64,000 nt of DNA, from positions 29,169-93,168 of the forward strand of contig NZ_FNOY01000005.1 of NCBI RefSeq assembly GCF_900107165.1. The letters are read 5' to 3'. Position 1 is the first letter of the stretch; each line of letters begins with the position of its first letter. The translations under genes and the position numbers were made by a program. Below the pieces are notes generated by a model. The model had not been told where the DNA came from. It searched no databases and saw only the letters and a program-made list of their open reading frames with translations. Origin of the DNA: Nitrosomonas halophila. Lineage in GTDB: Bacteria > Pseudomonadota > Gammaproteobacteria > Burkholderiales > Nitrosomonadaceae. Of this stretch, positions 30,584-39,000 are shown piece after piece.

Positions 30584-31047
30584 ACAGACTGGGTTCTCCA
30601 ACCGATGCGCGGCAGCATGTCAGAAAAACTGACACTCTGTCTTGCACATGAAAAGGGCGCAATCCACCTCGCCCGATTGGAGAATCCGTAATTATTTGCC
30701 GGATTTACGATTTATTGAATAGACGTTTTATCCTCTCCTCACCCAGCACCAGAATTTCCATTGGCGGGATATAAAAACGGTGCGCTCTCAGACTACATTC
30801 AGATTTTTTCAAACCCAAACCCGAAAATCTGTTCGATTTGACAATTTTTGCAGTCAAATTCAAGCACGTTGTCCTGTTTTGTATGCAATTGCATTATTGC
30901 TTAGTTCCCAGGTATCGCCTACGATAAAAACACCAAAGAGGTGCTGTCTCCGATCCGAGACAAACTGCCTCGATGGCATTTCAAGATATAGAAAATATTT
31001 TCAAATATTTTTTGTTTCTTAATCCACGATATCAAAGGAGAAATACC
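30584..31047. other. upstream region of the amyloid-like cluster
   Basis: No gene is recognised. The region is AT-rich toward the right, and includes the perfect palindrome ATGCAATTGCAT at 30883-30894, a possible operator. The promoter of the repeat-protein gene must lie here, given its good ribosome-binding site and the long gap from the peroxidase gene. Confidence 0.4.
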
Positions 31048-32445
31048 ATGGAAAACTTTTCCAAAAAAATCTTGGTTGCCAGTATCGTTCTTGCATTTGG
31101 TGCTGCAGGCAATGCTTGGGCCAACCCAACCAATACTGCGGCTGAAGGCTTTGAAGGCGACCAACACGCCAGTGTTAATTCCCATGCCGAAGGAACCGGT
31201 ACTGCTTCTTCGAGTGAAGGCAGCACATCGACAGTTGGCGATGTGGAAAGCAACAACGCCTACGACAACAGCGACAACAGCGTAGCCGACAACAGCGATA
31301 ACAGCAACAATAGCGACAACAGCAACAACAGTGATAACAGCGTAGCTGACAACAGTGATCACAGCAACAACAGTGACAACAGTGACAACAGCGATAACAG
31401 CAACAACAGCGATAACAGCGTAGCTGACAATAGCGACAACAGTAACAACAGTGACAACAGCAACCATAGCGACAACAGCGTAGCTGACAACAGCGATAAC
31501 AGCAACAACAGCGACAACAGCGTAGCCGATAACAGTGATAACAGTAACAACAGCGACAACAGCAACCATAGCGACAACAGCAACAACAGCGATAACAGCG
31601 TAGCTGATAACAGCGACAATAGTGACAACAGCATCGCTGTCGAAGCTGCTGTAGGAATTGGTGATGGCAATGCGTCTGCTACCAATGGCAGCACCGCAAC
31701 GGCAGACAATAGTGATAACACCAACAACAGCATCAACGACTCATACAACCAGACCGCCACCGACTCGTACAACAACACTGATGATAACAGCGACAACAGC
31801 TATTCATCGGCTGCAGGAGATGGCGGCGCAGCTTCTGCCAACAATGGCAGCACCGCCACAGTTGACAACAGCGACAATAGCGATAACAGCGACAACAGCT
31901 ATGCAGCCGCTGAAAGCAGATCTGCTTCTGCCAATAATGGCAGCACTGCAAATGTAGACAACAGCGACCACAGCGATAACAGCTATGCCACCGCATCCGA
32001 CAACTCGGCTGCGGCCAACAATGGCAGCACCGCCACAGTTGACAACAGCGACAATAGCGATAACAGCGACAACAGCGACAACAGCTATGCAGCCGCATCT
32101 GAAAATTCGGCAGCAGCCAACAATGGCAGCACCGCTACGGTTGACAACACCAACAACAGCGACAACAGCAGCACTCATGCAGATAATGGTGGTGCAGCTG
32201 CCAATGTTGGTAACGCAACCAGCACCTACTCTGTTAACAATGCCACACTGGCCGGCACGGTAACAGGCGAAGGCGTCGGCACTATCCAGGTTGACTATGA
32301 TAACGCTGCAGTCAATGCCCACAATGCGATTGACAATTCTTTCAATGGCGCTGCGGGTCTGAATCAAGTTGCCCAAAACATGGGATCCAACTCACTGATT
32401 CAACAACAAGTATCTTTCCAAGGCAACGTAAACGTCAATCAGTAA
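31048..32445 (+). CDS. secreted Asn/Asp/Ser tripeptide-repeat protein, candidate functional-amyloid subunit
   Basis: The 465-residue protein has a signal peptide (MENFSKKILVASIVL, cleavage near AWA). From about residue 72 to 196 it is built of (D/N)-N-S tripeptides interrupted by VA every dozen or more residues. A second region follows with about five modules of type NNGSTATVDNSDNS at spacings near 30 residues. The C-terminal part is non-repetitive and ends NSLIQQQVSFQGNVNVNQ. Cysteine is absent. It lies first in a five-gene set shaped like the fap amyloid operon, so it is the likely fibre subunit. That role is inferred; an adhesin is the alternative. AAAGGAGAAATACC precedes the ATG. Confidence 0.7.
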   Translation: MENFSKKILVASIVLAFGAAGNAWANPTNTAAEGFEGDQHASVNSHAEGTGTASSSEGSTSTVGDVESNNAYDNSDNSVADNSDNSNNSDNSNNSDNSVADNSDHSNNSDNSDNSDNSNNSDNSVADNSDNSNNSDNSNHSDNSVADNSDNSNNSDNSVADNSDNSNNSDNSNHSDNSNNSDNSVADNSDNSDNSIAVEAAVGIGDGNASATNGSTATADNSDNTNNSINDSYNQTATDSYNNTDDNSDNSYSSAAGDGGAASANNGSTATVDNSDNSDNSDNSYAAAESRSASANNGSTANVDNSDHSDNSYATASDNSAAANNGSTATVDNSDNSDNSDNSDNSYAAASENSAAANNGSTATVDNTNNSDNSSTHADNGGAAANVGNATSTYSVNNATLAGTVTGEGVGTIQVDYDNAAVNAHNAIDNSFNGAAGLNQVAQNMGSNSLIQQQVSFQGNVNVNQ

Positions 32446-32482
32446 GATTGATCACGTTTAACCTGCTTTAGTTGATATGGAT

Positions 32483-32526
32483 AGCTGGCAAGTCATGCTC
32501 GATTCAGCTTGCTTGCCAGCTTTTTT
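32483..32526 (+). terminator. intrinsic terminator after the repeat-protein gene
   Basis: AGCTGGCAAG (32483-32492) pairs with CTTGCCAGCT (32512-32521), followed by a run of six T. It lies between the repeat-protein gene and the rest of the cluster, so it could limit read-through and keep the first gene more highly expressed. Confidence 0.75.
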
Positions 32527-32569
32527 CCAGGTTGGATACGCGAGCGTAAATTAGAAAGGTGGGTTTGAT

Positions 32570-32938
32570 ATGAATACCCTAATCAGAAAGAGTCTCATTG
32601 CTCTGGCGATGTCGATCCCGGTTAATGTGCTGTATGCTGCTCCGCCTGATTCGGAGGAGTTTTTGGAAGGTACGCTGCTTTTTCACGCCGAAAAAGCATC
32701 AATTGAGGAACTGGACAATGCACGCGGCCGGGAGGGAATCGATGTAACAACGCTCAACAACATGAATGTACGCGCGACACTTACCGATAACAATGCAACC
32801 AATAATACCAGCGGCTTCAATATCATTGATCACGGTTCCTTTGCCGGTGCGGGTGGTATGTTTTCAGTCATCCAGAATTCAGGTAATAATGTATTGATAC
32901 AGGATTCCACAATCATCAATGTCACGATTTTGCCTTAA
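32570..32938 (+). CDS. small secreted protein of the amyloid-like cluster with ELDxxRG motif
   Basis: The 122-residue protein has a signal peptide (cleavage near LYA) and then ASIEELDNARGREG at about 43-56. The mature part is Asn/Thr-rich, DNNATNNTSGFNIIDHG, and ends MFSVIQNSGNNVLIQDSTII then NVTILP. The ELDNARG motif resembles ELDELRG in the protein at 33781. The C-terminal IQN...IQ...INV pattern recalls the end of the repeat protein. It may be a minor or nucleating subunit. It is not assigned to a known family with certainty. AGGTGG precedes the ATG. Confidence 0.6.
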   Translation: MNTLIRKSLIALAMSIPVNVLYAAPPDSEEFLEGTLLFHAEKASIEELDNARGREGIDVTTLNNMNVRATLTDNNATNNTSGFNIIDHGSFAGAGGMFSVIQNSGNNVLIQDSTIINVTILP

Positions 32939-33066
32939 TAAGCAAGCACATCCTGAGCAATAATTCAGGCAGACTATATCTTGGCAAGAAGCTGAATTCG
33001 TAAGTATTTTACAAAATTGTTGCCGTAATAACCGAGCAGCCATTTCACAGACCCCGAGACCCAGAC

Positions 33067-33756
33067 ATGAAATTTCGACCGATACTGCTTCTGATAGTTT
33101 GGATAATGACTGGTGGCACTGCCTTTGGCATAGAACTGGTCGGCATTGCAGGTGGGGGTAATTTCAACATCCAGGGAAAAAGTTTTGCCGAGCGCCGTTT
33201 CAGTACCGTCTATCGGCAGCAGTTTGATTTCAGTTGCGGTTCAGCTGCGCTGGCTAGCCTGCTCACTTATCATTATGACGATATCGTCGATGAGCAATCC
33301 GTTTTCGTCGACATGTTTCAGCATGGCAATCAACAGAAAATCAAGAAAGAAGGATTTTCCATGCTGGATATGAAGCTCTATCTCGAGCGAAGAGGGTACC
33401 CCTCGGATGGTTTCAAAATAAACTTGGACCAATTGTACTCCACCGGCAGCCCCGCCATCACCATCATCAATGACAAGGGTTACATGCATTTTGTCATTAT
33501 CAAGGGTGTCGATACCCATAAAATATTGGTGGGCGATCCAGCGCAAGGGGTAAAGATTATCGCCAGACATGAATTTGAAAAAATGTGGGGCAATCGCATC
33601 TTATTTCTGATTCACGGCAACCTAGATCCTGAAGTATCCTATCAGCAAGCTCGTCAGGAATGGGCGGATCGGTCAGCCCCTTTGGGAGACGCTGTTGACC
33701 GCTCCAGCTTGGCAATTTTCAATGTGTTACGTCCTGGGCCCTGGGATTTCCGCTAG
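33067..33756 (+). CDS. periplasmic C39-type cysteine peptidase (FapD-like)
   Basis: The 229-residue protein has a signal-type N-terminus and a papain-like C39 peptidase core. Cys57 is in QQFDFSCGSAALASLL, His141 in KGYMHFVII and Asp157 in VGDPAQG, the full catalytic set. Unlike bacteriocin exporters it has no ABC transporter. This stand-alone form is what the Fap amyloid operon encodes as FapD (about 224 residues). Likely substrates are its neighbours with ELDxxRG(G) motifs. The Shine-Dalgarno sequence is weak. Confidence 0.85.
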   Translation: MKFRPILLLIVWIMTGGTAFGIELVGIAGGGNFNIQGKSFAERRFSTVYRQQFDFSCGSAALASLLTYHYDDIVDEQSVFVDMFQHGNQQKIKKEGFSMLDMKLYLERRGYPSDGFKINLDQLYSTGSPAITIINDKGYMHFVIIKGVDTHKILVGDPAQGVKIIARHEFEKMWGNRILFLIHGNLDPEVSYQQARQEWADRSAPLGDAVDRSSLAIFNVLRPGPWDFR

Positions 33757-33780
33757 GCGCTTTTAGGAGAGGGAGGAACA

Positions 33781-34281
33781 ATGAAAACCAGCAACGTTCA
33801 ACAAAAAAAAGTCAATGTTCCAGCGATTCTTCTAACAGCCACCTTCGCCTGCTTGTCAGTACCGGCAGCAGCCGAAGGTGTGGATAATGTGGCCTATCGA
33901 TCAGCTTTTGATCATGATAACAATTGGGAACGGGCGACAGACGATGAGCTCGATGAATTGAGAGGCGGGTTTATTCTTCCCAATGGCGTACGCATTGATT
34001 TAAATCTGGAAAAAATCGTCATGCTGAATGGCAACGAACTGTTCTCATCCTATTTTCAAACGCCGAAAGACACTTTATTGCTGCAAAACGGCATTCAGAA
34101 TTTGGTCTCCGACTCCGTCACAACGCCAGCAATGGGTTCTTTCATCCAGAATACACTGGATGACCAACAGCTCCGCACGATCACGGAAATCAACATAGAA
34201 ATCAGCAATCTGCAGAATGCAGAAATAATTAACAGCGATCATCGGGTTTTTACAGATTTTATCATGCCTGGGTTAAAATAG
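33781..34281 (+). CDS. small secreted protein with double-glycine-like motif, candidate C39 substrate
   Basis: The 166-residue protein has a signal peptide (to about PAAAEG) and then TDDELDELRGGF at about 53-64. This resembles the double-glycine leader motif cut by C39 peptidases, with Gly62-Gly63 as the candidate site. The rest contains VRIDLNLEKIVMLNGNELFSS and MGSFIQNTLDDQQLRT, then ITEINIEISN. It sits directly between the C39 peptidase gene and the outer-membrane gene, the position of fapE. Family not otherwise recognised. GGAGAGGGAGGAACA precedes the ATG. Confidence 0.62.
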   Translation: MKTSNVQQKKVNVPAILLTATFACLSVPAAAEGVDNVAYRSAFDHDNNWERATDDELDELRGGFILPNGVRIDLNLEKIVMLNGNELFSSYFQTPKDTLLLQNGIQNLVSDSVTTPAMGSFIQNTLDDQQLRTITEINIEISNLQNAEIINSDHRVFTDFIMPGLK

Positions 34282-34326
34282 TTCAATAGGCTGAGATTGT
34301 AAAAGCTGTCGATCGCGGAGAGGAAT

Positions 34327-35670
34327 GTGCGCAACAAAATTGCTTTATCACTGAAAATCATAAAATATCCATTTCTTGTCACTTGTCTGTCAATCGCTAC
34401 CACAGCATTCCCGCAAACAAACGAACCAGACGAGATACTCCAGCAATACAAGGTGCTCTTTGCGGAGCAACAAAAAGAATTCGAGAAACAACGCCGTATC
34501 ATTATTGAGCAGGGAAAGGAAATAGAAAAACTCAAAACTCGTCTCGATAGCCTTTCCAAACAGCCCGCCAAATCGGCCCAATCAAGTCAGCCCCCTGCCC
34601 CGAGTCCTGCCGGCAACGCTCAGACCGCACAACCTAGCAGGCCGGCCGATAAAGGCCCCGGTCAAACTACTGCGCAAGCAAAGCCTGCCAATATGCCTGC
34701 CGGCCCGGTTGGGCAAGCGCCTCCACAAAAAGAGGAAAAACCGAGACCGCCCGAAATGCCAAGGCTAAGCGACACGGTCGGAGGTGTCCTGACACGCAAA
34801 GGGAAATTTGTAATCGAACCGACACTGGAATATTCCTTCACCGACAGCAATCGCCTATTTCTGGATGCATTCACATTTCTACCTGCAATCGCTGTCGGTT
34901 TGATCGACGTGCGCCAAATTGATCGTCACAGCTTTATGGCAAGTCTAGGCGGCCGCTACGGCGTCACCGATCGTTTTGAGGTGGAAGCAAGAATTCCTTA
35001 CCGGGCGCGTTTTGATGAACAACGCTCCAGGCCGATCAGCATCGGTGCCGGGATCGATGAAACTTTCAATGCTTCGGGACATGGCCTGGGCGACATCGAG
35101 TTTGCTGCACGCTACCAGCTCAACTCCGGAGCGGGCGGATGGCCTATCCTGGTCGGAAATATGTTCGTTACAGTGCCGACAGGCAAAGGTCCGTTCGATA
35201 TCGAATATGCGCAGGCTCAGGGTGTACCCGGCGCAGTATTTCCCACTGAGGTCCCGACCGGTGCCGGTTTTTTCAGTTTCCAACCCAGTATCACTGCGCT
35301 TTATGCTTCCGACCCGGCAGTTTTCTTTGCTAACCTGGGCTACAACTTCAATGCCCGCACCAAAGAGACCAACATCGGCGGAGAAGATATCCGGGTCAAC
35401 CCAGGTGATGGCGTTGGCATTACTTTCGGGATGGGATTTGGCATCAATGAACGTTCGTCCTTCAATATCGGCTACTCGCATCGTCACAATTTCAACTCCA
35501 GAGTGAATGGCAGAAAACTGCCCGGCAGCCAGTTGGATATCGGACAATTGCTAATCGGCTATGCTTTCAAGTATTCGATGCTCACCACGCTAAATTTATC
35601 ATTTGCCATAGGCACCACCAGCGATGCGCAGGATATCCGTTTAAATTTCAGAATGCCCATGATGTTCTAG
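34327..35670 (+). CDS. outer-membrane beta-barrel with N-terminal coiled coil (FapF-like exporter candidate)
   Basis: The 447-residue protein starts at GTG after GGAGAGGAAT. A signal peptide is followed by a charged coiled coil at about 35-85 (LFAEQQKEFEKQRRIIIEQG). Next come a Pro/Ala/Gln-rich linker to about 140 and a barrel of alternating strands ending in Phe (NFRMPMMF). The order coiled coil - linker - barrel is that of FapF, the trimeric amyloid exporter. Sequence also fits general transporter-type barrels (GKFVIEPTLEYSFTDSNRL). Assignment rests on architecture and place, last in the cluster. Confidence 0.68.
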   Translation: MRNKIALSLKIIKYPFLVTCLSIATTAFPQTNEPDEILQQYKVLFAEQQKEFEKQRRIIIEQGKEIEKLKTRLDSLSKQPAKSAQSSQPPAPSPAGNAQTAQPSRPADKGPGQTTAQAKPANMPAGPVGQAPPQKEEKPRPPEMPRLSDTVGGVLTRKGKFVIEPTLEYSFTDSNRLFLDAFTFLPAIAVGLIDVRQIDRHSFMASLGGRYGVTDRFEVEARIPYRARFDEQRSRPISIGAGIDETFNASGHGLGDIEFAARYQLNSGAGGWPILVGNMFVTVPTGKGPFDIEYAQAQGVPGAVFPTEVPTGAGFFSFQPSITALYASDPAVFFANLGYNFNARTKETNIGGEDIRVNPGDGVGITFGMGFGINERSSFNIGYSHRHNFNSRVNGRKLPGSQLDIGQLLIGYAFKYSMLTTLNLSFAIGTTSDAQDIRLNFRMPMMF

Positions 35671-36064
35671 GGCTTAGCTGTTTCGATTCATTCAGCACTT
35701 GCGGATATTTCCCGATCTCAACGCATCACAGATCTTCATTCTCCCTCCATCTTCACAGCTAAAAATCGCGAAGCTGGACTTTCCCCAACAACCGTAATTA
35801 GCGCCGGCTGGATGGCGCGCAAACCCACCCTACCGTTTATCGTTGCTGCGAGCCATATATGCGGGCGCAGCAACCTAGGGAACACATTAACACACCATAA
35901 TATTCAGCCCGCGACTCTTCCATACAAATAACATACTGTTTACAAAAGTGTAAATTATCTTCTCTAAATTCACCCAGCTGGTGTCCGGGATAATAGGACA
36001 AATTAAAAGTAGCCTAAGCAAACATTTGGGAGTACGCTATCTGTACAGCACATGGAGGTGAGTG
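35671..36064. other. intergenic region upstream of gltB
   Basis: No gene is recognised. The segment is AT-rich at 35880-36010 and must hold the gltB promoter. GGAGGTG at 36054-36060 is the gltB ribosome-binding site. No clear intrinsic terminator for the preceding gene was seen. Confidence 0.4.
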
Positions 36065-39000
36065 ATGATGAGAAATACCATTCTCCCAAGGCAGGGTTTG
36101 TATGACCCAGCAGACGAACATGATGCTTGTGGTGTTGGGTTCATCACGCATATCAGGGGCCGGCATTCCCACCAGCTAGTACTCGATGCATTGGACATGC
36201 TGCGCAACATGGATCATCGGGGCGCGTGCGGTTGCGAAAAGAATACTGGTGATGGCGCAGGTATTTTGACCGGGATTCCCGATGCCTACATGCGGGAAAT
36301 CGCACAGCACGACTTTGACATCGACTTGCCCGAGCCGGGCCGCTACAGTATCGGCAACATTTTCCTGCCGCCAGACCCGGATGACCGGGCCTATTGCAAA
36401 CGACAGCTGGAATACTATATCACCCAGCAGGAACAAATCCTGCTTGGCTGGCGCACTTTACCGACCGACGCTGACAAAGCCGATATCGGTCTTTCCGCAC
36501 GACTGACGCAACCAGCCATCGAGCAGCTGTTCATCGCTGCTGCACCTCATCTGGACGAACCCGCTTTCTGCAGGCAATTGTATTTGCTGCGCAAGCAGGC
36601 CTACCATCGGATCGCGGCTGAAAGACCTGAGTTGCTGGACAAATACTATGTATGCTCGTTGAACAACCGTGTCATTGTCTATAAAGGTCAGCTGACCAGC
36701 GGGCAGGTGCCGCTTTATTATCCCGATCTGCTCGACAGCAGATTCAGCAGCCATCTGGCGATGGTTCACTCGCGCTTTTCCACCAACACCTTCCCTTCCT
36801 GGGATCGCGCCCAACCCATGCGCTTCTTGGGCCACAATGGTGAAATCAATACACTTCGCGGCAATATCAACTGGATGCGCGCGCGCGAGGAGTTGATGGA
36901 CAGTAATCTATATGGCGCGGAATTCAAGAAGCTGCTGCCCATCATTGACCAAACAACCAGTGATTCCGGTGTGTTCGATAATGTGCTGGAATTATTGTTG
37001 CTTGGGGGCAGGCCATTGCCCGAAGCCGTAATGATGATGATCCCCGAAGCCTGGCAGAACAATCCTTTGATGTCTGCCGAAAAGCGGGCATTTTATGAAT
37101 ATTTTTCATGTCTCATGGAGCCCTGGGATGGGCCGGCACTGGTCACGTTCACTGACGGCCGCTATATCGGCGCGGTACTGGACCGCAACGGCTTGCGTCC
37201 TGGCCGTTTCACCATCACGCATGATGATCGCGTCATCATGGCTTCCGAAGCCGGTGTATTGCCATCGGTTGCAGCGAGCATGGTAAAAACCAAGGGGCGC
37301 ATGCAACCCGGTCATATGTTCCTGGTCGACACTGTTGAGGGCCGCCTGATTCCGGACGATGAACTCAAAAACAGGCTGGCATCGCACCGCCCCTACGCCC
37401 GCTGGTTGGGGCAGCAACGTCTCAGCCTGGAGGACTTGCCCATTCAGCAGCAGACGCATCAGTCTGATCCTCAGGCTCTGCTGGCGCGCATGCAGGCGTT
37501 CGGTTATACCACCGAAACGCTGCAATTTATCCTGCGCCCCATGATTCTGCAGAAGCGCGATCCAATCGGTTCGATGGGAAACGATGCCGCGTTGGCGATA
37601 CTCAGTGAACAGCCGCGCCTGCTTTACGACTATTTCAAGCAATTATTTGCGCAGGTGACCAACCCCCCCATCGATTCCATTCGGGAATCGGAAATCATGT
37701 CGCTGGCCTGTTATATCGGTCCCGAAGCCAATCTGTTGACCACCACTGAACAGCACGCCCACAGACTCTACCTGCCTGAACCGGTACTCAGCAACGCACA
37801 ATTATCCGCCATCAAGCAAATTGACCAGATTCAGCCGGATTATGGCTGGAAAACCCTCACCATCGATATCACATGGGATGTGGACCAAAGCAGCGAGGGA
37901 TTGGACCAGACACTCGCGCGCATTTGCGACGAGGCCGAAGCCGCAGTGACAGCAGGCTTTTCCCTAGTCGTATTGTCAGACCGCAATACCGGCCCAACAA
38001 GAGCGGCCAGCAGCATGCTGCTGGCCGTCGGCGCTGTGCACCAGCATCTGGTCAGGCAAGGCAAACGCTCGCAACTCGGAATCGTGGTTGAAACTGGTGA
38101 AGCACGCGAAGTGCATCATCATTGCCTGCTCACGGGCTATGGCGCAGATGCGGTCAACCCTTATCTTGCCTTCGAGGTCTTATGGCATGATCGGCGTCAA
38201 GGACTATTGCCGCCGGTCTTCGACAGCGATGACGCCATTGTGACTGCCTATCGCCAGGCGGTGGCCAAAGGCATGCTGAAAGTCATGGCGAAAATGGGCA
38301 TTTCCACGCTCGCTTCTTACAAAGGCGCACAGATTTTCGAGGCCATCGGCCTGAGCCAGCAGGTCATCAAGCGGTACTTCACCGGCACCGCCAGCCGCAT
38401 CGATGGCGCAGATCTGGCAGTACTGGAAAAGGAAATCCTGCAGCGCCATGCAGCAGGATTTCCACGCCGCCAGCCGGTCCGGTCGCCGCTTTTGTCCAAC
38501 GATGGCCAGATCCACTGGCGGGCCGAGGGCGAAAAGCATGCGCTGAACCCGCAAACCATTGCCTTGCTTCAAACAGTCGCCCGAACCAATAGCAATGAGG
38601 CCTATGAACAATTCACAAAACTCGTTGATACCGATGATCGCAACCGTTGCACTTTGCGCAGTCTGTTCAAATTCAGGGAGAATGTGCGCCCCCCCATTCC
38701 TCTGGAAGCGGTCGAACCAGCAGTCAGTATCGTCAGGCGATTCCGTACCGGCGCGATGAGCTTTGGCTCCATCAGCAGTGAAGCGCATGAAACATTGGCG
38801 ATAGCGATGAATCGCATTGGCGGCAAAAGCAATACTGGCGAAGGCGGTGAAGACCCTGCCCGTTTCATCCCCGATAAAAATGGCGATTTGCGCCGTTCCG
38901 CCATCAAACAGATTGCTTCAGGGCGTTTCGGCGTCACCAGTTGGTATCTGGCCAACGCAGATGAGTTGCAAATCAAAATGGCACAAGGCGCCAAGCCGGG

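Noticed and set aside
30919..31569. Long minus-strand frame rich in Val/Ala opposite the repeat-protein gene
   Set aside because: It is the mirror of the DNS-coding repeats; the composition is a by-product of GCTGTTGTC-type complements, and it has no ribosome-binding site.
31359..32376. Other minus-strand frames made of Leu/Ser, Cys/Arg or Ile/Val runs across the repeat gene
   Set aside because: All are low-complexity shadows of the plus-strand repeat coding sequence.
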